From Trebonia sp963767685 (GTDB lineage: Bacteria; Actinomycetota; Actinomycetes; Streptosporangiales; Streptosporangiaceae), in contig CAVYEZ010000016.1 of the NCBI GenBank assembly GCA_963767685.1, forward strand, positions 132,400 to 196,399: a stretch of DNA of 64,000 bases. The letters run 5' to 3'. The translations under genes were made by a program, and so were the position numbers. Below the pieces are notes generated by a model. That model worked only from the letters and a program-made list of their open reading frames with translations. It did no database searches and was not told where the DNA came from. Below, piece by piece: positions 46,221 to 54,859 of this stretch. Positions within the stretch are counted from its first letter, which is position 1. The number at the start of each line of letters is the position of its first letter.

Positions 46221-47630
46221 ATGGCTGCGCTGCACAGACGAGTGCCCGAAGACGAGTCGGCGGGCGCCGAACTGGACATTAACCCGGTCTACTTCCGGGA
46301 GAAGAGCTGCGAGATTCCCCGGTACCGGCTGCCCGAGCACGGCGTGCTGCCGCGCACCGCGCTGCAGGTCGTCAGGGACGAGCTCATCCTCGACGGAAAC
46401 GCCAGGCTGAACCTGGCCACGTTCGTCACCACGTGGATGGAGCCGGAGGCCGAGGAGCTCATGGCCGAGTGCTCGCCCAAGAACATGATCGACAAGGACG
46501 AGTACCCGCAGACCGCCGAGCTCGAGCACCGCTGCGTGAACATCCTCGGTCACCTGTGGAACGCCCCGCACGAGCAGGCGGTCGGCTGCTCGACCACCGG
46601 GTCGAGCGAGGCTTGCATGCTCGGCGGCATGGCGCTGCTGTGGAGGTGGCGCGCCCGGCGCCGCGCCGCGGGCAAGGACACGGCCCGGCCGAACCTCGTG
46701 ATGGGCAGCAACGTCCAGGTCTGCTGGGAGAAGTTCTGCCGTTACTGGGACGTCGAGCCCAAGTACGTCCCCTTGGTACCCGGCCGGTACCACCTGGGCG
46801 TCCCGGAGGCGGTCGCTCTGTGCGACGAGAACACGATCGGCGTCGTCGCGATCATGGGCTCCACGATGGACGGCTCGTATGAGCCGGTGGCGGAGCTCGC
46901 CGCGGCGCTCGACGCCCTGGCGGCCACGCCAGGCGCCCCCGACGTGCCGATCCACGTGGACGCCGCGTCCGGCGGCTTCGTCGCGCCGTTCCTCCAGCCG
47001 GAGATCGACTGGGACTTCCGCATCAAGCGCGTCGTCTCGATCAACTCGTCCGGGCACAAGTACGGCCTGGTGTACCCGGGCGTCGGCTGGATCATCTGGC
47101 GCGACCAAGAGCACCTGCCCGAGGATCTCATCTTCAAGGTCAACTACCTCGGCGGCGAGATGCCGACGTTCGCGCTGAACTTCTCAAGGCCGGGCGCGCA
47201 GGTCGCGGCGCAGTACTACAACTTCCTGCGCCTTGGCTACTCCGGCTACAAGAACGTCCAGCAGACGGCCCAGGGCATCGCCTTGTACCTGTCCGGCGAG
47301 ATCGGCAAGCTTGGCCCGTTTGAGCTGCTGTCCGACGGGTCCGACCTGCCGGTCTTCGCGTTCAAGCTGCACGATGACGTGGACAAGTACTCGGTGTTCG
47401 ACATCTCCGAGCGGCTGCGGATGCGCGGATGGCAGGTCCCGGCGTACACGTTCCCCGAGAACCTGACCGACATGGCGGTCATGCGGATCGTCATCCGCAA
47501 CGGCTTCTCCATGGACATGGCCAACCTGCTGCTCGACGACCTGAAGCTGCACCTGCGCATCCTCGAGCACAACCCGCAGACCCAGATGCCGCCGGAGTTC
47601 CAGAAGAAGCGCGAGTCCTTCGCCCACTAA
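46221..47630 (+). CDS. gadB: Glutamate decarboxylase
   Basis: Converts glutamate to GABA with consumption of a proton, using PLP. The 469-residue protein aligns in length with bacterial GadB and has TTGSSEACMLGG (about 125-136), the cofactor aspartate in HVDAASGGFVAPF (about 245-257) and the Schiff-base lysine in SGHKYGL (Lys280). The histidine-containing C-terminal tail NPQTQMPPEF resembles the pH-gating tail of E. coli GadB. No GABA antiporter (gadC) is adjacent. ATG 46221 lacks a clear ribosome site and may be leaderless. Confidence 0.93.
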   Translation: MAALHRRVPEDESAGAELDINPVYFREKSCEIPRYRLPEHGVLPRTALQVVRDELILDGNARLNLATFVTTWMEPEAEELMAECSPKNMIDKDEYPQTAELEHRCVNILGHLWNAPHEQAVGCSTTGSSEACMLGGMALLWRWRARRRAAGKDTARPNLVMGSNVQVCWEKFCRYWDVEPKYVPLVPGRYHLGVPEAVALCDENTIGVVAIMGSTMDGSYEPVAELAAALDALAATPGAPDVPIHVDAASGGFVAPFLQPEIDWDFRIKRVVSINSSGHKYGLVYPGVGWIIWRDQEHLPEDLIFKVNYLGGEMPTFALNFSRPGAQVAAQYYNFLRLGYSGYKNVQQTAQGIALYLSGEIGKLGPFELLSDGSDLPVFAFKLHDDVDKYSVFDISERLRMRGWQVPAYTFPENLTDMAVMRIVIRNGFSMDMANLLLDDLKLHLRILEHNPQTQMPPEFQKKRESFAH

Positions 47631-47649
47631 CCCCGGGCCGGGCCGCCCG

Positions 47650-48495
47650 CTACCGGTGCATTACCAGGCCGAGGAGGTGCTCGCGGTAGCGGGCGAAGGC
47701 CGGGTCCGCCTTCGTCGTGATCTGGTCGCGCGGGCGGGGCAGGGTGATGTCGACGATCTCGGTCACCGCGCCGGGCGACTTCGATATCGCGATGACGCGG
47801 TCGCCCAGGTAGACCGCCTCGTCGATGTCGTGGGTCACGAAAACGACCGTGACGCCGAACTCCTGGCGGACGCGCAGGATCAGATCCTCGAGCTCGAAGC
47901 GGGTCTGCGCGTCCACCGACGCGAACGGCTCGTCCATGAGCAGCAGGTCCGGCCGGTAGGCGAGCGACCTGGCGATCGCCACCCGCTGCTGCATGCCGCC
48001 GGACAGCTGCCACGGGTAGCTCCGGCCCGCGTCGGCGAGCCCGACCGAGGCCAGCACCTCCGCGGTCCGCTGCGCGCGCTCGGTTCGCGGCATGCCGCGG
48101 ACCCGCAGCGGCAGGTCCACGTTGCGCGCCACCGTCAGCCAGGGGTACAGGGACCGGCCGTAGTCCTGGAAGACCACGCCGATGCCCGGCGGCACCGAGC
48201 GCAGCGGCGTGCCCTCGAACAACGCCGTGCCGCTCGTCGGCTGCGCGAGGCCGGCCAGGGTGCGCAGCAAGGTGGTCTTGCCCGCGCCGCTCGGCCCGAC
48301 CACGCAGGCGAACTCGCCGCGGGCCACGTCGAACGTGATGTCCTCCAGGGCCACCTTCGTCCCGCCCCCGCCCGATCTAACCGGGCCCGGGTACAACTTG
48401 CGCACGTGCCGCAGCGACACGACGGGCTGGCCCGGCTGGGCGGACCCCGCGGCGGTCGCTTCCGGCGTCATCTCATTGCCCGACGATCGGCTCAC
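47650..48495 (-). CDS. ABC transporter ATP-binding protein (nitrate/sulfonate/taurine type)
   Basis: A 281-residue ATPase with Walker A GPSGAGKTTLLR (about 67-78), Q-loop VFQDYGRSLYPWL, signature LSGGMQQRVAIARSL and Walker B LLLMDEPFAS, closest in style to SsuB/TauB. Last gene of a four-gene minus-strand operon; its ATG overlaps the preceding stop (48492-48495). Confidence 0.9.
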   Translation of the reverse strand: MSRSSGNEMTPEATAAGSAQPGQPVVSLRHVRKLYPGPVRSGGGGTKVALEDITFDVARGEFACVVGPSGAGKTTLLRTLAGLAQPTSGTALFEGTPLRSVPPGIGVVFQDYGRSLYPWLTVARNVDLPLRVRGMPRTERAQRTAEVLASVGLADAGRSYPWQLSGGMQQRVAIARSLAYRPDLLLMDEPFASVDAQTRFELEDLILRVRQEFGVTVVFVTHDIDEAVYLGDRVIAISKSPGAVTEIVDITLPRPRDQITTKADPAFARYREHLLGLVMHR

Positions 48496-49313
48496 CGGGA
48501 CCTTCCCTCCACGGCGCGGGCGCCGTAATGCCAGTGCAATACGCGGTTCTCAACCGCCACGAACAGGACGTTCGCGACCGTGCCGATGATCGCGAGGACG
48601 ATGATCCCCGACCACATGCCCACGTAGTCGAAGGACTGCTGCGCGTTGCTGATGTAGTAGCCGATGCCGTCGGTCGACGCCTCCCATTCGGACACCACCA
48701 TGAGGATGATGGCGACCTGAAGCGAGTTGCGCAGCCCGGCGGCGATCTGCGGGGCCGCGGCCGGCAGCACGACGCGGAACACGCTGCCGAGCGGTGACAT
48801 TCCGAGCACCCGCGAGGTGTCGAGCTTGACCTCGTCGACGCTCCGCATGCCGTCCAGGGTGTTGAGCAGCGTCGGCCAGAGGGCGGCGAAGGCGATAAGC
48901 ACCACCTTCATCGTGAAGCCGATGCCGAACAGCGTCATCGCGGCCGGCACGAGCACCGGCGCCGGGAGCACGTACAGGAAGTAGATGTACGGCGAGGTCG
49001 CGTCCCGCAGGTAGCGCAGGGACCACAGCAGCGCGCCGATCCCGATGCCCAGGGCGCCGGCGATGGCGTACCCGACCACCAGGTGCTCGAGCGACGAGCC
49101 GAGCTCCGCGCGGGCCGACCCGGTCACCCACTGGGTCCACAGCGACTTCAAGATCGACGAGAGCGGCGGGAAGTAGAGCGACTTCGAGCCGGCCGACCAG
49201 AACCACCAGATGAGGAACAGCACGGCGAACAGCCAGATACGGGTCACCGCGTTGCCGGCCGTGGGCGCCGCCCGCCCGCGGCCCGCAACGTGGCTGAGGT
49301 TACGAGACGACAA
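48492..49313 (-). CDS. ABC transporter permease (SsuC/TauC type), second permease
   Basis: A 273-residue permease with about six helices and the cytoplasmic EAA-like loop RSVDEVKLDTSRVLGMSPLG followed by VVLPAAAPQIAAGLR. It overlaps the first permease gene by 14 bases and the ATPase gene by four, so the set is translationally coupled. Two different permeases suggest a heterodimeric channel. Confidence 0.88.
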   Translation of the reverse strand: MSSRNLSHVAGRGRAAPTAGNAVTRIWLFAVLFLIWWFWSAGSKSLYFPPLSSILKSLWTQWVTGSARAELGSSLEHLVVGYAIAGALGIGIGALLWSLRYLRDATSPYIYFLYVLPAPVLVPAAMTLFGIGFTMKVVLIAFAALWPTLLNTLDGMRSVDEVKLDTSRVLGMSPLGSVFRVVLPAAAPQIAAGLRNSLQVAIILMVVSEWEASTDGIGYYISNAQQSFDYVGMWSGIIVLAIIGTVANVLFVAVENRVLHWHYGARAVEGRSR

Positions 49314-50169
49314 GGGTCAGCCCCTTATGTTCGGGACGGCCTCGGTCCTGTCTTTCCGCCCGCGCGGAGCGCTGGGACTCGTGCCAGTACAGCACGTAGC
49401 GCTCGGCCACCGTGAACGCTCCGGCGAGCAGGACGCCCAGGATGCCCGCGACGACGATGTAGGCGTACATGACCGGGTAAGCGCTCGGGCCGGCGTTCTC
49501 CGCGACGAGGATGCGCTCGCCGATGCCGCTGCCGCCGCCGATCAGCTCCGCGATGATGTCGACGATCAACGCGACCGCGACGGCGACGCGCAGGCCGGTG
49601 GCGATGAACGGCGCCGCGCTCGGCAGGATGACCATGAGGAACTTGCGCGGGCCGCGGACCCGCAGCACGGTCGCGGTGTCACTGACGACGGGGTCCAGGG
49701 ACCGCACGCCGTAGCAGACCTGGATGACGAGCGGCCAGAACACCGCGAACGCGACGAGCGCGAACTTCATCGTGAGCGTCGCGCCCCACAGCACCAGGCC
49801 GATCGGCAGGATGGCGATCACCGGGATGGACTTGAAGAACTCGATCACGCCGATGACGCTGCGGTAGGCGAAGCCGTTCATGCCGATGAGCGTGCCGATC
49901 AACAGCGCGGCGGCGACGCCGATGACCAGGCCGAGCGCCCAGCCCTCGAGGGTCTGGCCGAGCGCCGTCCACAGGGAGGCGCCGCTCGCCTGATCCCAGA
50001 GGGCGGTCGCGGTCTGGGACATCGAGGGGAACTCGTCGGCCCGGATGACCCCCGCCGCGCTCAGCCCCTGCCAGAGGCCGAGCGCGGCGACGAGGACGGC
50101 GAGCCGGAGCCCGTACGTCAGGGCCCCGTTCGCCAGTCTTCCTGGTGCCAGCACCCCGCGACGGGGCAC
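49300..50169 (-). CDS. ABC transporter permease (SsuC/TauC type), first permease
   Basis: A 289-residue permease with six predicted helices and the loop LDPVVSDTATVLRVRGPRKF followed by VILPSAAPFIATGLRVA. The tail after the last helix is basic and likely cytoplasmic. The GTG start lies two bases from the stop of the binding-protein gene. Confidence 0.88.
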   Translation of the reverse strand: MPRRGVLAPGRLANGALTYGLRLAVLVAALGLWQGLSAAGVIRADEFPSMSQTATALWDQASGASLWTALGQTLEGWALGLVIGVAAALLIGTLIGMNGFAYRSVIGVIEFFKSIPVIAILPIGLVLWGATLTMKFALVAFAVFWPLVIQVCYGVRSLDPVVSDTATVLRVRGPRKFLMVILPSAAPFIATGLRVAVAVALIVDIIAELIGGGSGIGERILVAENAGPSAYPVMYAYIVVAGILGVLLAGAFTVAERYVLYWHESQRSARAERQDRGRPEHKGLTLVVS

Positions 50170-50170
50170 G

Positions 50171-51187
50171 CTACGGGTTCCAGACCATGCTGGCGGCCGG
50201 CGGCTCGGAGGTGATGACGCCGAACTGTTTCATGTAGTTCTCGATCGTGGTGATGGACGCGGTGTTGAGCGCGGGATTCCAGTTAGTCGCCAGGATCTGC
50301 TTGGCGGCAACCGCCGGGGTCAGGCTCAGGCCCTTGACGAGGGTCTGCTTGACCACCGACTGGTGGGTCTGCGAGTAGGCGATCGACTCGTCCATCGCCG
50401 CGCGGAACTCGCTCACGACCGTGGGGTTGGCGCTGATGTAGGTGCTCATCGCGTCGAGGCAGGTCACGGTGCCGTTCGGGAACAAGTCCACGTTCGGGTG
50501 AGTCAGCACCGTCGCGCCCTCGCTGAGCGCGGTCGCCGTGAACGGCGCGACGATGACCGCCGCCTGTACCCGGCCCTGGGCGAGGGCCGCGGGCATCTGC
50601 GGGAACGGGATCGCGATCTGGTGGATGGACGCCGGGCTGATGCCTGCCTGCTTAGCCAGGATCTCGACGGCGAGAGAGTTCAGCGAGGTGAGCTGCACCT
50701 CGGCGACGTTCTTGCCGGCCAGGTCCTTGACGCTGGTGACGCCCGAGCCCTTGGCGGCGACGAGCACCGTGGAGTCATCCGCCGGGCTCGACGGCTCGCT
50801 GCCGTCGACGCTTGAGACGCACTTGACGCTGACGCCCTTGGAGTTGAGGTTGATCAGCACGGGCGTCGTGATGAAGCCGAACTGCTCAGTGCCGCTGGCC
50901 ATCGACGCTTCGACGGCCACCGGGCTCGCCTGGGGCACAAAGGTGACGTTCAGGCCGTGCTTCTTGAAGATGCCGCTGCTCTGGGCGTAGAACAGCGACG
51001 CGTCGTCGGAGTAGGGGACGTAACCGAGCGTAACGTTCGTGACGGTCCCCGCCGCGCTCCCGCTGCCGGCCGCGGTGGCAGCGGGAGCGGACGAGGAGTT
51101 CGACGAGCTGCACGCCGAGACGGCCACCGCCGTCGCCGCGAGCAGCACGCCGACCGCGTAGCGTGCCCTTTTCTGTGCGCTTCTCAT
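50171..51187 (-). CDS. ABC transporter substrate-binding lipoprotein (NMT1/SsuA-like)
   Basis: A 338-residue lipoprotein: basic start MRSAQKRARYAVGVLLAA, hydrophobic segment and lipobox VSACSSS, then a Ser/Ala linker and a periplasmic-binding fold with TLGYVPYSDDASLFYAQSSG and ASMASGTEQFGFITTPVL. The type binds sulfonates, nitrate, or pyrimidine precursors such as HMP. The start at 51187 gives a normal signal peptide; an in-frame start 14 codons earlier is less likely. First gene of the operon. A Rieske-oxygenase relic lies just upstream, so an aromatic sulfonate or carboxylate is a possible ligand. Confidence 0.85.
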   Translation of the reverse strand: MRSAQKRARYAVGVLLAATAVAVSACSSSNSSSAPAATAAGSGSAAGTVTNVTLGYVPYSDDASLFYAQSSGIFKKHGLNVTFVPQASPVAVEASMASGTEQFGFITTPVLINLNSKGVSVKCVSSVDGSEPSSPADDSTVLVAAKGSGVTSVKDLAGKNVAEVQLTSLNSLAVEILAKQAGISPASIHQIAIPFPQMPAALAQGRVQAAVIVAPFTATALSEGATVLTHPNVDLFPNGTVTCLDAMSTYISANPTVVSEFRAAMDESIAYSQTHQSVVKQTLVKGLSLTPAVAAKQILATNWNPALNTASITTIENYMKQFGVITSEPPAASMVWNP

Positions 51188-51461
51188 TGGGCTGCTCCAT
51201 TGCTTCGCTGCAAGATCGCGTTCCCTCATTGTGAAGCGCTCCCACTACGGCGAAAAGGCCGCGCTAATCACTCTTCCTGATAGGGGAAATCAATAGCATT
51301 TATTCATCCTGGTCACAGCTTTTCAGCGATACCTCAGAGATTGCGCTGTGTGCCGGCTGGCCAAGAAGGAAGCGGCCGCGTTGACGTCCGCGATAATTGA
51401 CAGTCCGCCCGGGCGCGGGACACGGTGAGGTCGGAGGGAATTCCGTCACCGCGCGTGGAGG

Positions 51462-51789
51462 TGCACCCGGGTCGGCCCCGGGACTCCGGTGGGCAACCTG
51501 CTGCGCCGGTACTGGATCCCCGCCTGCCTGGTCTTCGACCGGACCAGGGAGCACATCGGCTCGACCAACGTGGCGCTGATCCGCTTTCCACCGCCAGCTG
51601 ATCCGCGCCGCGAAGGCCCTGGCGGCGGACGGCGACGCGGCCGCCGCCGGACTTCCCGCGCTCGGCGGCAGGGGCGACTTCCGGGCGATCCGCGGCGCCG
51701 AGAAGGTCCTCGCCGACGGCGAGGACTGGCGGGCCCTTGGCACCGATGACGACCCCACGGTCCGGGAGGCCCTTGGCCGGGCCGGCTGA
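51462..51789 (+). pseudogene. Collapsed Rieske-type aromatic-ring dioxygenase
   Basis: The relic begins TRVGPGTPVGNLLRRYW, the diagnostic N-terminus of phthalate-4,5-dioxygenase-like oxygenase subunits, then jumps to their C-terminal region DRTREHIGSTNVALIRF. One extra T near 51,581 changes frame, after which QLIRAAKALAADGDAAAAGL and RGAEKVLADGEDWRAL follow to a TGA at 51787-51789. The Rieske centre and iron site (about 300 residues) are missing, so it cannot be functional. Confidence 0.75.
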
Positions 51790-51911
51790 GCCGCGCGGTC
51801 AGCGAAAATCTCGGCCGGAAAGGTTAATTTTGTGGCCAGGGCCCCCAACCGCGGCCCGGGCAGCGGTTTCGGGGTGAGATCCTAGGTCCGCAGCCGGACC
51901 GAGGGGATCTC

Positions 51912-53579
51912 ATGACCGAAACCGACACCCGCAACGGGGCGATTGGCGGGCAGCTGGGGACCCCGGTCCCCAGGGACACCACCTTCCACGGCGGCGACCC
52001 CGACACGGTTGCCGCCGACAGCATCTGCCGGGAATCGCCGACGCGCTGCCAGGCGCGGACCCGGCTTTACCGGGACGGGCGACTCGTCGAGCAGGGCTTC
52101 GCCATTGAGCGGATCAGCGATCACCTCACCGACTCGGGCTCCACGGTCTGGCTCGACCTGCGCAGTCCCGACCACGACGACCTGCTGGTGCTCCAGGAAG
52201 AGTTCGGGCTGCATCCCGTGGCGATCGAGGACGCGCTGGTCAACCGGGAGCGGCCGAAGATCGACCGCTACCGGACGCACCTGTTCCTCACGGCCTACAG
52301 CGCCCGGCTCGACCTTGAGAGCGGCGAACTCGCCACCAGCGAGCTCTCCGCGTTCATCCTGCCCCGGGCGCTGATCACCGTCCGCAAGGACGACGGGCTG
52401 GACATCGGCAAGGTCGTGGACCGCTGGGACGGCAGCCCCGACCTCGCCGGGCACGGCGTCGGCTACCTGCTGTACGGATTGCTCGACTACATCGTGGACG
52501 GCCACTTCGAGGCGGTCCAGTCCCTCGACGACGCCGTCGAGGGACTGGAAGACGACCTGTTCGCCCCGCCGTCCGCCAGGCACCTGGACGTGCAGCGGCG
52601 CTCGTTCGAGCTGCGCAAGTCCCTCGTGCTGCTACGCCGGGTGGTGCTGCCGATGCGGGAGGTGCTGAATACGCTGATGCGCCGCGACCTGCCGCACGTC
52701 ACCGAGGACCTGATGCCCTACTACCAGGACGTCTACGACCACACGCTGCGGGCGACCGAGTGGACCGAGTCGCTGCGCGACCTCGTGACGACGATCCTGG
52801 AGACGAACCTGACGATCCAGGGCAACCGGATGAACGTCGTCACGAAGAAGGTCAGCGGCTGGGCCGCCATCATCGCCGTGCCGACGTTCATCACCGGGTT
52901 CTACGGCATGAACGTGCCTTACCCGGGCTTCGGCAACCACGTGGGCCTGATCGTCGCCGCGCTGATCATGATCGGCTCCGGCATGCTCCTGTACTGGGTG
53001 TTCCGCCGCAACGACTGGCTGTTATCCCGGCTACTGGTTGCGCTGCTCCAGGTACTCGAGCCTGCGCCGCATCTCCTGGTCGGCGCGGATCTCGTCCTCG
53101 CTCGGCGTCATGCTGATCGAGAGCGTCAACAGGAACGTGGCCAGGCTGATCACCAGGAGCAGCGGGATGAGGAACGTCCCGGCGGTGGCGCCGGACATCC
53201 CGAACGGTGGCGGCTGACTCCGGCCCGGACACCCTGGACGTCACTCCGGCTGGCGCGGCCTCGCGGGCGGGCGCGGGCCTCGGCCGCGGCCGACAATGGC
53301 CTCGATCGAGGGGCGGCGCGTGGGCAGGGGGGACGCGGACACGGGGGGCTGCCCCCCGTGCGACACCCCCGGCGACGCCCCCGGCGTCATCCAGGGCGAC
53401 GGCGTGACCGGCTGCTGGCGCTGCTGCGGCTGCGGCTGCGCGGGCCGGGCGGCGACCTGGGTCGCGATCCTGTCCCGCATCCTCGCGTCCTCGTGGATCT
53501 CGTCCTCGGTGGGCGACAGGCTGATCACCATCGTCACCACGAAGGTGACGATGGTGAGTCCCACGAGCAGCGGCACTAG
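51912..53579 (+). CDS. corA: CorA-type magnesium transporter, frame runs on past its normal end
   Basis: The first 370 residues are a CorA/MIT family Mg2+ channel: a long cytoplasmic domain (WLDLRSPDHDDLLVL, HPVAIEDALVNRERPKIDRY), the helix before the pore (TIQGNRMNVVTKKVSGWAAI) and the GMN signature in FYGMNVPYPG, ending with the second helix and FRRNDWL. The frame then lacks a stop and continues about 185 codons antisense to a minus-strand MHYT relic and gene, in Arg-rich nonsense sequence. The true end is probably near 53,025. ATG 51912 is preceded by GAGGGG. Confidence 0.85.
   Translation: MTETDTRNGAIGGQLGTPVPRDTTFHGGDPDTVAADSICRESPTRCQARTRLYRDGRLVEQGFAIERISDHLTDSGSTVWLDLRSPDHDDLLVLQEEFGLHPVAIEDALVNRERPKIDRYRTHLFLTAYSARLDLESGELATSELSAFILPRALITVRKDDGLDIGKVVDRWDGSPDLAGHGVGYLLYGLLDYIVDGHFEAVQSLDDAVEGLEDDLFAPPSARHLDVQRRSFELRKSLVLLRRVVLPMREVLNTLMRRDLPHVTEDLMPYYQDVYDHTLRATEWTESLRDLVTTILETNLTIQGNRMNVVTKKVSGWAAIIAVPTFITGFYGMNVPYPGFGNHVGLIVAALIMIGSGMLLYWVFRRNDWLLSRLLVALLQVLEPAPHLLVGADLVLARRHADRERQQERGQADHQEQRDEERPGGGAGHPERWRLTPARTPWTSLRLARPRGRARASAAADNGLDRGAARGQGGRGHGGLPPVRHPRRRPRRHPGRRRDRLLALLRLRLRGPGGDLGRDPVPHPRVLVDLVLGGRQADHHRHHEGDDGESHEQRH
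53031..53198 (-). pseudogene. C-terminal relic of a second MHYT membrane protein
   Basis: A 55-codon frame starting MSGATAGTFLIPLLLVISLA and containing MTPSEDEIRADQEMRRRLEY. It matches the last helix and following tail of the adjacent full-length MHYT protein (MSGAAAVSFLVPLLVG, LSPTEDEIHEDARMRDRI). It is best read as the surviving end of a tandem duplicate, although expression as a small membrane protein cannot be excluded. Confidence 0.6.
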
Positions 53580-54221
53580 GAACGATACGGCGGCGGCGCC
53601 GCTCATGCCCGACATCGAGCCCATGGTCACGCGCATCGCGGCCATCCCGGTGTAGTGCATCCCGCTCACCGCGACGCCCATGACCATCGAGGCCCCGACG
53701 GTGGCGCGCGTGCCGCGGACCCAGGTGCCGATCCACAGCGCGGCCGTTCCCGCGACGACCGCGATCACCACCGAGAGGATGAACAGCGGCGTGTTGTAAT
53801 GCATGGAGTCCGGCATGCTCATTGCCGACATGCCCATGTAGTGCATGGTGGCGACCCCGATGCCGACAATCACGCCGCCGATCAGCAGCGGCCGCAGGCC
53901 GCCGTTCCCGAAGCCGACGATGAACAGGCCAACGCCGACGACCGCGATGGCGATCAGCATCGAGACGATCGTGAGCGGCACGTTGTAGAGAATCTGCTGC
54001 CCGGGGATCGTGAAGCCGAGCATCGCGATGAAGTGCATCGCCCAGATCGCGGTCGCGCCAACCGAGACCGCGGCGAGGCAGAGCCAGCGAACGCGGTTGA
54101 CCCCGGTGTACGCCCTCGCCCTGGTGATGCAGCGGAGCCCCAGGTACGCGCCGAGACAAGACACGGCGTAGCCGAGAACCGGATTTAGCAGCCCGTAGGA
54201 AAAGTTGTGAACAGTGACCAC
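53241..54221 (-). CDS. MHYT-domain membrane sensor protein
   Basis: A 326-residue membrane protein with seven helices carrying the MHYT sensor repeats WAMHFIAMLGF, ATMHYMGMSAM and SGMHYTGMAAM, in which His and Met pairs are thought to bind copper and sense O2, CO or NO. Unlike many MHYT proteins it has no GGDEF/EAL domain; a Pro/Gln-rich tail of about 80 residues (with PVTPSPWMTPGASPGVSHGG) ends it. GTG 54221 with AGGGGG seven bases upstream is preferred over the longer frame. Confidence 0.82.
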   Translation of the reverse strand: MVTVHNFSYGLLNPVLGYAVSCLGAYLGLRCITRARAYTGVNRVRWLCLAAVSVGATAIWAMHFIAMLGFTIPGQQILYNVPLTIVSMLIAIAVVGVGLFIVGFGNGGLRPLLIGGVIVGIGVATMHYMGMSAMSMPDSMHYNTPLFILSVVIAVVAGTAALWIGTWVRGTRATVGASMVMGVAVSGMHYTGMAAMRVTMGSMSGMSGAAAVSFLVPLLVGLTIVTFVVTMVISLSPTEDEIHEDARMRDRIATQVAARPAQPQPQQRQQPVTPSPWMTPGASPGVSHGGQPPVSASPLPTRRPSIEAIVGRGRGPRPPARPRQPE

Positions 54222-54450
54222 GTGAAAGCCCCCTACCAGAATGCCGGGCACGGCCGGTCACCCCAGTAGTCAGGCCCCACCTGCCTGGTACCCCGCGCCC
54301 CTTGTACGTCACATAGTGACAGCGCCCAGTGCATTCGTTTGCAGAAATGGCAGAAATAGCTTCATATGGTGAAATATTCACACGTAGGCGGCCAATGCTG
54401 GTCAACGGGTGACGGGCCACGCACGGTAGCCGAGCGCGGGGGCACCCCCG

Positions 54451-54720
54451 GCGAGCCGAAGCGCGCGCCCGTGTTTTTGGACTGAGGAGGGAGGGAGCGC
54501 GGCACGAGCGACTGACCGACGAGCGGAAAAAACACGGGCCTTCGAGCGCGCGGAGGCGAGCCGGGATAGCACAGTACGAGCGACTGACCGACGAGCGGAA
54601 AACACGGGCCTTCGAGCGCGCGGAGGCGAGCCGGGATAGCACAGTGCGAGCGACTGACCGACGAGGGAAGAAACGGGGGCTGCCGAGCGCGCGGCGGCGA
54701 GCGGGGCAAGCAGAGCGAGT
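54451..54720. repeat. Structured repeat cluster A
   Basis: A non-coding array with conserved flanks GCGAGCCGAAGCGCGCGCCC and GAGCGCGCGGAGGCGAGC. A perfect 12-bp stem joins GCCCGTGTTTTT (54467-54478) and AAAAACACGGGC (54528-54539). A segment of about 71 bases, starting CGAGCGACTGACCGACGAGC, is then repeated at 54505, 54577 and 54647 with small changes. The same flanks recur at 61079-61453 around a different stem. No coding frame is convincing. Confidence 0.75.
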
Positions 54721-54732
54721 GCGGGGAAATTG

Positions 54733-54849
54733 GTAAGGGGGCGTCGTTGGGGTGGGCCGACGCCCCCTTACGGAGGAAGCCGGAGGCCGTGGCCCCCGGT
54801 CTTCCTCGGTTCGACCTGGCAAGAAAGTGAGGTTCAGCGCCAGGTCGAA
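54733..54849. terminator. Three successive hairpins after an SDR gene
   Basis: GTAAGGGGGCGTCG (54733-54746) pairs perfectly with CGACGCCCCCTTAC (54758-54771). A second, GAGGAAG-CCGG with CCGG-T-CTTCCTC, covers about 54,773-54,808. A third pairs TTCGACCTGGC (54810-54820) with GCCAGGTCGAA (54839-54849). The block lies immediately downstream of the minus-strand SDR gene and likely ends its transcript or protects its 3' end. Confidence 0.65.
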
Positions 54850-54859
54850 GTCAGGTGCC

